Assembly: GCA_038222225.1 (NCBI GenBank)
Contig: JBBRHV010000078.1
Span: 1 to 9,473, forward strand
Direction of reading: 5' to 3'
Length of the DNA: 9,473 nt
Origin: JAKLFA01 sp038222225
GTDB lineage: Bacteria > Omnitrophota > Gorgyraeia > Zapsychrales > JANLHA01
The notes under the pieces were generated by a model that saw only the letters and a program-made list of their open reading frames with translations, made no database searches and was not told where the DNA came from. Positions 1-5,311 of this stretch are shown piece after piece. The first letter of the stretch is position 1. Each line of letters opens with the position of its first letter. A program made the translations under genes and the position numbers.

Positions 1-1
1 G

Positions 2-496
2 GTTGCCGATAAGGAAAGTCAGGGTTTGTATCAGTATGTGCTGGCCGATAAACTCGGGGATGTGGTGGCGCGTGACGCGCAGGTCAACGAGAATATCTAT
101 AATGTGCTGTTGCAGCGTTTGGAAACTGCCAAAATTACCCAGCGCCTGCAAATCTCCACCGAAGGAACGCGCTACACGATCGTGGATCCGCCGCGGGTGC
201 CGTTGGCGCCGTTTAAGCCGAATAAAGGGGCCCTGGCCGTCGGAGTCGCGCTCGCCGGACTTTTGTTTGGCGCGGGCATTGTGTTTCTGATGGAATTTTT
301 TGACAAGTCCTTTATTGATGTGGAAGATGCCAAAAACTTTTTCGGGACGCCGTTGCTCGGCGCGATCTCGCGCATCACCACCAAAGAGGAGATCTCGTTT
401 CAGAATGAATTTATACGGTGGGTGTATGTGATCGCGATCATTGCTTCCGTGATCATTGTGCTCTCATCGATGACGATTGGGAATTTGTTAAAGTAA
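2..496 (+). CDS. Wzz/GNVR-type polysaccharide chain-length protein, C-terminal part (5' truncated)
   Basis: The frame is open from the first base, so the gene starts before the window; 164 residues are visible. Chain-length regulators of this family sit in the inner membrane and set polymer length together with a tyrosine autokinase. The visible part has a GNVR-like helical stretch (NENIYNVLLQRLETAKI, about residues 29-45), the proline-rich VDPPRVPLAPFKPNK segment that precedes the second membrane helix, a hydrophobic helix (about 77-97), then DKSFIDVEDAKNFFGTPLLG, which resembles the linker joining Wzc-type membrane domains to their kinase. Instead of a kinase, the protein ends with one more hydrophobic helix (about 138-157) and a TAA stop. 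The kinase is therefore a separate protein, encoded two genes downstream. The extra C-terminal helix is somewhat unusual. Family call is confident; the exact subfamily is not. Confidence 0.85.
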   Translation, partial: VADKESQGLYQYVLADKLGDVVARDAQVNENIYNVLLQRLETAKITQRLQISTEGTRYTIVDPPRVPLAPFKPNKGALAVGVALAGLLFGAGIVFLMEFFDKSFIDVEDAKNFFGTPLLGAISRITTKEEISFQNEFIRWVYVIAIIASVIIVLSSMTIGNLLK

Positions 497-800
497 CGGC
501 ACCAAGGCACTAAAAAGAAGGAAGAAGGAAGGAAGACGGGGGAATTGGAAAAGATTGAAGCAAATGGAAACACATTGAAGGGCGGGTGAAATAAAACGAA
601 AAGATATGAAAGGAAAGGCGTGGAAATAAATAGAAATAAAAACCAAGTTGAAAAAGTGAAGCTGATTACTCTAAGTTGATTTTTATATTTCTATTTATTT
701 CGGGTTTGATTTTGTATTTCTAAATATTTCATTTTTGTTTTTATATTTCCAGTTGTTTCTATATATTTTGGTTTTCGTGTTTAGTGTCACAGTGTCGTGG
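497..800. repeat. Phased inverted-repeat island A
   Basis: This non-coding stretch follows the Wzz stop. GAAA/GAAG boxes start at 548, 557, 567, 577, 588, 598, 608, 623 and 633, mostly 10-11 bp apart. After a central core (641-680) the boxes flip to ATTTC or GTTTC at 687, 697, 716, 726, 745 and 755, about 10 bp apart or twice that. The inner arms GAAATAAATAGAAATA (623-638) and TATTTCTATTTATTTC (686-701) are inverted copies. Weaker outer arms are CACTAAA (508-514) and TTTAGTG (780-786). Positions 582-736 match 1521-1675 with four differences by hand count. A-tracts in step with the helix normally bend DNA, so curvature is a reasonable inference. No ORF or clear promoter is visible. Confidence 0.8.
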
Positions 801-801
801 C

Positions 802-828
802 CCTGCGGAATTCGCAGAATTCCTCAGG
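802..828. repeat. 27-bp inverted repeat upstream of the coiled-coil gene
   Basis: Arms CCTGCGGAATTC (802-813) and GAATTCCTCAGG (817-828) pair with one mismatch around a 3-nt GCA loop. No T-run follows, so it does not look like an intrinsic terminator. It could be a protein site or an RNA hairpin in the leader of the next gene. Positions 829-879 hold nothing else that I recognise; TATAGT at 860-865 could be a -10, but no matching -35 lies at the usual distance. Confidence 0.55.
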
Positions 829-891
829 AGTTGTCCCCGGTGGGATGTCCTAGTGTCTTTATAGTTACTACTTAATTATGGAGGAAACAAC

Positions 892-1491
892 GTGAGTGAA
901 ATGTTTCGTAAATACAAATTGATCGACACGGCCAAACAGGCCCAGGAAGAGATGGCCGCGCAGAAAAAAAAGAGAGAAGAGGACAGCATCATCCATGCGG
1001 CGATGACCCCCCTGAAAGGTAGCGCTCATTCTTCCGGAAGCGGACGAGCCAATGCGCTTGTGATTGTGGCGTTGGTATTGGCAGTGGCATCTTTCGGGCT
1101 GGGATTCAAGCTGGCCTTGGACGTTTCAGGTATTCAAAGCAATTTTAACGAGATGCAGGCGGTGGTGGATGACCGGGCGGATGAGGCCGGCCAGATGACC
1201 GGGCATGTCACGGCCGTTGAAGATGAGTTCCGCCGCGGGTTTAAAAAGGACCGTGAACGTTTGGAGACTTTAGAGAAGGGCGCGCAGGCGACGGTCGATT
1301 TGCTGGCGGGTTTTAAGGATGTGGTCCGGACCGCCGACCTGGAAAAAATTTCAAAGTCGATCGCCGAGCAGAAAGAATCGGTTGTGCGTCTCCAACAGCG
1401 GGTCGATAATATTGTCGCGGAGAATAAAAAATTGAGCGATCAGATCGAAAAGATGCAGAGCGTAAAAGACATAGAAAAAAATGGAAAATAA
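892..1491 (+). CDS. Single-pass membrane protein with long coiled coil, hypothetical
   Basis: This 199-residue protein starts at GTG, preceded by GGAGGA at 880-885, an excellent Shine-Dalgarno. The N-terminal about 53 residues are charged and Lys/Glu/Gln-rich (KYKLIDTAKQAQEE, KKKREED) and are probably cytoplasmic. One membrane helix follows at about 54-76 (ALVIVALVLAVASFGLGFKLAL). The rest (about 80-190) is rich in Glu, Lys, Asp and Gln with heptad-like spacing and looks like a long coiled coil. I do not recognise a named family. Its place between a chain-length protein and its kinase suggests a scaffold or regulator of the polysaccharide machinery, which is inference. The final residues (about DIEKNGK) are written by GAAA boxes of island B, so the repeat has probably altered or set the C-terminus. 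Confidence 0.85.
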   Translation: MSEMFRKYKLIDTAKQAQEEMAAQKKKREEDSIIHAAMTPLKGSAHSSGSGRANALVIVALVLAVASFGLGFKLALDVSGIQSNFNEMQAVVDDRADEAGQMTGHVTAVEDEFRRGFKKDRERLETLEKGAQATVDLLAGFKDVVRTADLEKISKSIAEQKESVVRLQQRVDNIVAENKKLSDQIEKMQSVKDIEKNGK

Positions 1492-1775
1492 ATAGAAACA
1501 CATTGAAATATCATTGAAGTGCGGGTGAAATAAAACGAAAAGATATGAAAGGAAATGCGTGGAAATAAATAGAAATAAAAACCAAGTTGAAAAAGTGAGG
1601 CTGATTACTCTAAGTTGATTTTTATATTTCCATTTATTTCGGGTTTGATTTTGTATTTTTAAATATTTCATTTTTTTACATTTCTATTTATTTCGGGTTT
1701 GATTTTGTATTTCTAGCTATTTCATTTTTTGATTTTATATATTTCCATGTGTTTCTATGTATTTCTTTTAATTTC
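1474..1775. repeat. Phased inverted-repeat island B
   Basis: GAAA boxes begin at 1474, 1484, 1495, 1505, 1516, 1527, 1537, 1547, 1562 and 1572. The first eight average 10.4 bp apart, and the first two lie inside the preceding gene. The core holding GGCTGATTACTC (1599-1610) follows, then ATTTC or GTTTC boxes at 1626, 1636, 1665, 1680, 1690, 1709, 1719, 1741, 1751, 1761 and 1771. The right half contains the block ATTTATTTCGGGTTTGATTT twice (about 1632-1651 and 1686-1705), so it has been duplicated internally. It fills the whole gap to the kinase start region and contains no convincing ORF. Confidence 0.8.
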
Positions 1776-1796
1776 ATTCTTAACAAAGGAAATAAA

Positions 1797-2585
1797 ATGG
1801 GTAAAATCACCGATGCATTAAAGAAGGCCGCTGAAGAGCGAGTCGGTCATATCGAAAAGCTCAACCGCGTGCGCACCAGCCGTTTGTTCGTGGCGCAGCG
1901 CACCATGGAATCAAAGATCGATCCGCGGGTGGTGGCCTACTTTGATCCCAAGGCGACGATCTCTGAGCAATACAAGATTTTGCGGACCAATATTCTTTCT
2001 CTCAATAAGGGCAACCCGCCCAAACTGCTGGTGGTGACCAGTTCCACTCAGGGGGAGGGCAAGACCGTGACCTGCCTCAATCTGGCAGTGGCCATGGTGC
2101 ATTCCAAACGCACGATGCGAGTCCTTCTGATCGATGCGGATATGCGCCGGGGACGTACGGCCGAGTATTTGGGCGTCAAGGCTGAGGTGGGCTTGTCTGA
2201 GGTGCTCCAGGGCAAGGTCGAGCTGGAACAGGCGCTGTATACGGTGGACGAGATCGAAAATTTGACCATTCTTTCGTCAGGCGCGATTCCGGATCATCCG
2301 GTTGAGCTGGCAGATTCTCCGGCCATGCACGATATTTTAAAGACCGCGGCCATGCAGTTTGATATGGTGATCATTGACACGCCGCCGATCATTGCGGTGA
2401 CCGACGCCGGGATCATCGGCGCGATCGCTGATGGGGTGCTGATGGTGGTGCGCGCCGGCAAGACCCAGAGAGGGTTGGTGCAGCGGGCGGAGGAACTTTT
2501 GTATCAGTCGCACGCCAAAGTGTTGGGTCGGGTCCTGACCAATGTCGAGTATCACGTGCCGGAATATATATATCGGTATCTATAA
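1797..2585 (+). CDS. CpsD/CapB-type tyrosine autokinase (BY-kinase)
   Basis: This 262-residue cytoplasmic ATPase belongs to the BY-kinase family, which phosphorylates its own C-terminal tyrosines and controls export and polymer length with a Wzz-type partner. In order: an N-terminal MGKITDALKKA helix; the SEQYKILRTNI segment (56-66) typical of the subunit interface; Walker A TSSTQGEGKT (81-90); Walker A' VLLIDADMR (109-117); SGAIPDHPVELADS (161-174); and Walker B VIIDTPP (191-197). The C-terminal tail has a short tyrosine cluster, Y252, Y257, Y259 and Y261, ending YIYRYL. I chose ATG 1797 because AAAGGAA lies just upstream and MGKI matches the family's usual N-terminus; an upstream ATG in frame at 1749 would only translate repeat sequence. 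Kinase and membrane partner are separate proteins, as in CapA/CapB systems. Confidence 0.92.
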   Translation: MGKITDALKKAAEERVGHIEKLNRVRTSRLFVAQRTMESKIDPRVVAYFDPKATISEQYKILRTNILSLNKGNPPKLLVVTSSTQGEGKTVTCLNLAVAMVHSKRTMRVLLIDADMRRGRTAEYLGVKAEVGLSEVLQGKVELEQALYTVDEIENLTILSSGAIPDHPVELADSPAMHDILKTAAMQFDMVIIDTPPIIAVTDAGIIGAIADGVLMVVRAGKTQRGLVQRAEELLYQSHAKVLGRVLTNVEYHVPEYIYRYL

Positions 2586-2878
2586 GAAAAATGGATGAAA
2601 AAAGAAGGGAGAAGAAAGGCGGGGGAATTGGAAAAGATTGAAACACATTGAAACGGAAAGGCTGGCGATAGAAATATGGGGAAATACATGGAAATAAATA
2701 GAAATAAAAACCAAGTTGAAATAGTGAGGCTGATTACTCTAAGTTGATTTTTATATTTTCATTTATTTCTATTTGTTTCTATTTATTTTGGGTTTGATTT
2801 TGTATTTCTAAGTATTTCGTTTTTGTTTTTATATTTCCATTTATTTCGGGTTTGATTTTGTATTTCTAAATATTTCAT
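2586..2878. repeat. Phased inverted-repeat island C
   Basis: It begins directly after the kinase stop. GAAA boxes start at 2586, 2597, 2614, 2631, 2640, 2650, 2671, 2681, 2691 and 2701. The core 2689-2758 matches 621-690 of island A with two differences. TTTC-type boxes then continue to the epimerase ribosome-binding site, with the CGGGTTTGATTTTGTATTTC-type block present twice (about 2789-2808, where the first C is T, and 2847-2866). The segment GGGGGAATTGGAAAAGATTG (2621-2640) also has a copy in island A (538-557). No gene is visible in it. Confidence 0.8.
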
Positions 2879-2887
2879 GAGGTTCTC

Positions 2888-3904
2888 ATGTCTACTTATT
2901 TGTTGACCGGTTGCGCAGGGTTCATCGGCGCCAAGACCACCCAGCTGCTGCTCAGAAAAGGCCATACGGTCATCGGCGTTGATAATTTGAATGATTATTA
3001 CGACATCCGCCTCAAACAATATCGTCTGGAGTTGTTGCGTAATGCTCAATCCGTAATACCCAATGCGCACGACGCAATACGCAATACAGCCTCTTTTGTT
3101 TTTCACAAATTAGACATCGAAGACGAAACCGCCCTGCGCCGGATCTTCAAAAAATACACCTTTGACGCGGTGATCAATTTAGCGGCCCGGGCCGGCGCGC
3201 GTTACAGTATCGAGAATCCCTACATTTACAGCACCACCAATATCCATGCCACACTTAATATTTTGGAAGCCTGCCGGCAGTTCAAGGTCAAGAAATTTAT
3301 TTTGGCTTCGTCTTCCTCTTTATATGCGGGCCAGAAGATGCCGTTTAAAGAAACGCTTCCCGTCAATGAACCGATCTCGCCCTATGCGGCCAGCAAAAAG
3401 GCGGCCGAAGTGATGGCTTATACCTATCATTATCTTTACGGGATCGATATGAGCATCCTGCGCTATTTTACCGTCTATGGACCGGCCGGACGGCCGGACA
3501 TGAGCCCGTTCCGTTTTACCAGGTGGATCGCTGAAGGAGAGGTTATTCAGCTGTTTGGCGACGGAAATCAATCGCGGGATTTTACCTATGTGGATGACAT
3601 TGCCGCCGGCACGGTGAAGGCCTTAAAAAAGGTGGGTTTTGAGATCATCAACCTCGGCGGTGGCAAAAAGCCGATCACCATCAATACCATGATCGCGCTG
3701 ATGGAAAAATATACCGGAAAGAAAGCCAAGATCAAGCATCTGCCGGTGCATAAAGCGGATGTGGACGCGACCTGGGCCGATATTTCCAAAGCCAAGAAAT
3801 TGCTCAACTGGGAACCCCAGGTGGATTTTGAGGAAGGCATAAGGCGCACGGTGGAGTGGTATTTGGCGGAGCATAAATGGGCGAAGGGGATAGAAAGTAA
3901 ATAG
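2888..3904 (+). CDS. NAD-dependent UDP-glucuronate 4-epimerase-like SDR
   Basis: This 338-residue extended short-chain dehydrogenase probably interconverts UDP-glucuronate and UDP-galacturonate, supplying the acidic sugar for the polysaccharide. The nucleotide-binding motif GCAGFIG is at 8-14 and VDNLNDYYD at 31-39. The catalytic region is SSSSLYAG (141-148) with Y166 and K170 (YAASK). LRYFTVYGPAGRPDMSPFRF (191-210) is very close to the UDP-glucuronate epimerase signature, and GDGNQSRDFTYVDDI (224-238) binds the sugar nucleotide in the family. ATG 2888 has GAGG at 2879-2882. Residues 51-71 (RNAQSVI, PNAHDAI, RNTASFV) come from a 7-bp tandem repeat and look like an in-frame insertion ahead of the FVFHKLD strand. 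A neighbouring activity such as UDP-glucose or UDP-xylose epimerase cannot be excluded. The last codons run into island D. Confidence 0.88.
   Translation: MSTYLLTGCAGFIGAKTTQLLLRKGHTVIGVDNLNDYYDIRLKQYRLELLRNAQSVIPNAHDAIRNTASFVFHKLDIEDETALRRIFKKYTFDAVINLAARAGARYSIENPYIYSTTNIHATLNILEACRQFKVKKFILASSSSLYAGQKMPFKETLPVNEPISPYAASKKAAEVMAYTYHYLYGIDMSILRYFTVYGPAGRPDMSPFRFTRWIAEGEVIQLFGDGNQSRDFTYVDDIAAGTVKALKKVGFEIINLGGGKKPITINTMIALMEKYTGKKAKIKHLPVHKADVDATWADISKAKKLLNWEPQVDFEEGIRRTVEWYLAEHKWAKGIESK
3038..3086 (+). repeat. Heptamer tandem repeat inside the epimerase gene
   Basis: Seven degenerate 7-bp units occur in exact register: CGTAATG, CTCAATC, CGTAATA, CCCAATG, CGCACGA, CGCAATA, CGCAATA. The array starts exactly at codon 51. 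Because three units make seven codons, the encoded peptide has a seven-residue period. It lies in a surface region of the nucleotide-binding domain, away from the catalytic motifs. Confidence 0.75.
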
Positions 3905-4017
3905 AAATAAAATTGAAATACAATTGAAATATTTTGAAACAGGAGAAAATAGGTAGAAATGCGGTTGAAATACAATTGTATTTCCAGGGTATTTCAATAG
4001 TATTTCCATCATATTTC
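3883..4017. repeat. Phased inverted-repeat island D with central perfect palindrome
   Basis: GAAA-type boxes start at 3893, 3904, 3915, 3926, 3936, 3945, 3956 and 3967, mostly 11 bp apart; a GAAG at 3883 fits the same series. ATTTC boxes start at 3980, 3991, 4002 and 4013, exactly 11 bp apart. The flip point is a perfect 18-bp palindrome, GAAATACAATTGTATTTC (3967-3984). The left arm enters the epimerase 3' end and the right arm reaches the VanZ-like start. This island lacks the core shared by islands A-C. An 11-bp period is not a multiple of three, which argues against coding. Confidence 0.85.
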
Positions 4018-4026
4018 TTTTTTTAT

Positions 4027-4539
4027 ATGTTTAAATATAAATATTTCTTTCTCACAATTCTCTACGCCTCCGGCATTATGTGGTCCTCGTTGCAGCCGGA
4101 TTATCCGGATCCCGCGGGCATCAGTAATGTCTGGAGGGAAGAATTCATGAATTTTCTGCACGTTCCGGCTTACGCTGGATTGGCAGCTCTGTTAGTTCTG
4201 ACTTTTGGAGGGCGGAGAACGTCTGCCTGTCGGACAGGCAGGGATAGAGAATGGATAATGGAGAATGGAAAACAAGAAACAAAAAGTGAATGTTTGGGTT
4301 TTAAGATTTTGACTTTTCCGTTATCAGTTTTCCGTATTCCGTATTCCGTTCTCCGTACTCAGTTCTCCGTTATCCTTTCTTTTTTTCTGGCTACGGCTTA
4401 CGGAGTTTTAAACGAATTCGTCCAGGCGCAGGTGCCCGGACGTTTTTATTCGTATGAGGATATGCTCCGTAACGCGATCGGTGCGGGCGTTGGGGTTTGG
4501 ATAGTCTTGAAATGCCGAAAACAACTTCGTAGGTTGTAA
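4027..4539 (+). CDS. VanZ-like membrane protein with repeat-derived insert
   Basis: This is a 170-residue protein with about four membrane helices (near 6-20, 46-60, 113-128 and 146-162). VanZ-family traits are NFLHVPAYAGLAALL (42-56), AYGVLNEFVQAQVPGR (124-139), and a Tyr-Ser-x-x-Asp-x-x-Arg-Asn segment (141-149) followed by a Gly-rich last helix. The biochemical role of the family is not well defined; members often sit in cell-envelope loci. Residues about 63-118 between helices two and three come from a palindrome and 7-bp repeats, including SVFRIPY and SVLRTQF in tandem. This is an in-frame insertion relative to typical members. The C-terminal KQLRRL and the TAA stop come from the AACTTCGTAGGTT repeat. 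No Shine-Dalgarno is visible before ATG 4027; longer starts would translate only island D. Confidence 0.72.
   Translation: MFKYKYFFLTILYASGIMWSSLQPDYPDPAGISNVWREEFMNFLHVPAYAGLAALLVLTFGGRRTSACRTGRDREWIMENGKQETKSECLGFKILTFPLSVFRIPYSVLRTQFSVILSFFLATAYGVLNEFVQAQVPGRFYSYEDMLRNAIGAGVGVWIVLKCRKQLRRL
4223..4241. repeat. 19-bp palindrome inside the VanZ-like gene
   Basis: CTGCCTGTC (4223-4231) and GACAGGCAG (4233-4241) form a perfect inverted repeat around one G. It opens the inserted segment of the VanZ-like gene and encodes about SACRTGR. Its GC content contrasts with the A-rich repeat that follows, so it may be an independent repeat that landed in the same loop. Confidence 0.7.
4247..4373. repeat. 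Inverted heptamer island inside the VanZ-like gene
   Basis: The left arm has 7-bp units GAGAATG, GATAATG, GAGAATG (4247-4267), decaying through GAAAACA and AGAAACA. The right arm has eight units in exact register (4318-4373): CCGTTAT, CAGTTTT, CCGTATT, CCGTATT, CCGTTCT, CCGTACT, CAGTTCT, CCGTTAT. The right units are approximate reverse complements of the left ones, so the island flips strand at its middle as the 10-11 bp islands do. It stays open in the gene's frame. Confidence 0.75.
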
Positions 4540-4550
4540 CTTCGTAGGTT
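4523..4550 (+). repeat. AACTTCGTAGGTT repeat, locus 1 (two copies)
   Basis: Perfect 13-bp copies lie at 4523-4535 and 4538-4550, 15 bp apart. The first encodes the last VanZ-like residues (QLRRL), and the following TAA is the stop. With its flanks the unit can fold as CAACTT-CGT-AGGTTG with one G-U pair. Positions 4551-4607 hold only a weak ACCGT/ACGGT inverted repeat (4565-4569/4579-4583). Confidence 0.8.
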
Positions 4551-4607
4551 GGGAAGGCTTGTTCACCGTTAGTTTTTTACGGTTTTCATGTGGCCTGTGT
4601 GATGCAT

Positions 4608-4636
4608 TTGACAGCTGGCTAATTGTAAAGTATACT
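4608..4636 (+). promoter_or_regulatory. Sigma-70-type promoter of the wHTH-NTase/HEPN operon
   Basis: The -35 TTGACA (4608-4613) is a perfect match, the spacer is 17 bp, and the -10 is TATACT (4631-4636), five of six. Initiation is expected near 4643, about 30 bases before the GTG start. The -10 lies inside the first TGTAAA/TTTACA palindrome, so a bound repressor would block polymerase. Confidence 0.8.
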
Positions 4637-4661
4637 TTACATATGTAAAATTAACTTTACA
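4624..4661. promoter_or_regulatory. Tandem 18-bp operators, TGTAAA-N6-TTTACA
   Basis: Operator 1 is the perfect palindrome TGTAAAGTATACTTTACA (4624-4641). Operator 2, TGTAAAATTAACTTTACA (4644-4661), keeps both arms and the 6-bp spacing with a less symmetric centre. Their centres are 20 bp apart, about two helical turns, so two dimers would sit on one face. The likely ligand is the winged-helix domain of the first gene, acting as autorepressor; this is inference from position. Confidence 0.8.
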
Positions 4662-4672
4662 AAGGAAGTGGT

Positions 4673-5311
4673 GTGAATAATTCGTTAAATGACATTTTAA
4701 ACACCGAGATCAAGATTAAGATTTTGCGCCTGTTTGTCCAAAGAGAGGATGGCTATCAGGCCACCGGCCGGGAAATAGCTCGGCAGACCGCTACGACCGC
4801 TCCGACCGCGCACGCTGCGCTCAAGGCGCTTTATGATCAGCATGTTTTTTTGATGGAACCAATCGGCCGGAGTCATGTGTATGCGCTGAACCGCAAAAAC
4901 CGTATGGTTCAGGAGATCTTGCTTCCGGCGTTTTTGAAGGAGAAGGATTTTAAGGCGGATATGGCTGATTTTTTACAGCGCATGATCCGTGAGAACAAAA
5001 TCAAGGATCGGATTGTTTCCATTTTGTTTTATGGCAGCCGGCAGGATGGACGCGCGCAGTCTGTCAGTGACGCGGATGTGGCTGTTGTTGTCAACACTGT
5101 GAAGGATGAACAAAAAGTTCTTGAGATTTTTTTGGATCGGATCAGCCCGGGATTTTTTGAGTATTTTGGGACAACTTTGGACGCGTACGTCAAATCAAAG
5201 ACGGGATTTTTGGATATTTACAGGAAGGGCCTCCCGCCGGTTACGACACTCAGCGATTCCTATGAAGTGCTTTACGGGGAAGATGTTTTACGAAAGGAAA
5301 GGCGGTCATGA
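4673..5311 (+). CDS. Winged-helix plus MNT nucleotidyltransferase fusion, likely antitoxin
   Basis: This 212-residue protein starts at GTG 4673 after AAAGGAAG (4661-4668). Residues about 5-75 form a winged helix-turn-helix (EIKIKILRLFV, GREIARQTATTAPTAHAALKAL, SHVYALN). Residues about 112-200 are a minimal nucleotidyltransferase with a complete GSX10DXD motif: G121-S122, then D133-A-D135; D170 could be the third acid. In described HEPN/MNT pairs the MNT protein neutralises the HEPN toxin, in studied cases by transferring AMP to it. The fused DNA-binding domain would let the antitoxin repress its own promoter at the operators upstream. It overlaps the HEPN gene by ATGA (5308-5311), which suggests coupled translation. 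Catalytic activity looks intact. Confidence 0.85.
   Translation: MNNSLNDILNTEIKIKILRLFVQREDGYQATGREIARQTATTAPTAHAALKALYDQHVFLMEPIGRSHVYALNRKNRMVQEILLPAFLKEKDFKADMADFLQRMIRENKIKDRIVSILFYGSRQDGRAQSVSDADVAVVVNTVKDEQKVLEIFLDRISPGFFEYFGTTLDAYVKSKTGFLDIYRKGLPPVTTLSDSYEVLYGEDVLRKERRS

Noticed and set aside
676..711. TTGATT hexamers in the island core as promoters
   Set aside because: No -10-like hexamer lies 16-18 bp downstream; the motif is part of the phased repeat.
1351..1671. Minus-strand ORF of about 106 codons over the end of the coiled-coil gene and island B
   Set aside because: Its Phe/Leu/Tyr-rich product is simply the reverse translation of GAAA boxes, with no start signal or family.
1749..1796. 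N-terminal extension of the tyrosine kinase from ATG 1749
   Set aside because: It translates repeat island B, and the MGKI start at 1797 has a ribosome-binding site and fits the family.
3586..4012. Two overlapping minus-strand ORFs across the epimerase 3' end
   Set aside because: They are antisense to a clearly conserved enzyme and island D; no motifs or ribosome-binding sites support them.
497..4017. CRISPR array
   Set aside because: The repeats are far too short, spacing is 10-11 bp, orientation flips within each island, and there are no spacers or cas genes.
3934..4026. Longer start for the VanZ-like protein at TTG 3934
   Set aside because: The extra residues are island D in translation, whose 11-bp period is non-coding in character.
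4561..4583. ACCGT/ACGGT hairpin as a terminator of the VanZ-like gene
   Set aside because: The stem has five pairs, the T-run is in the loop, and only four T follow.
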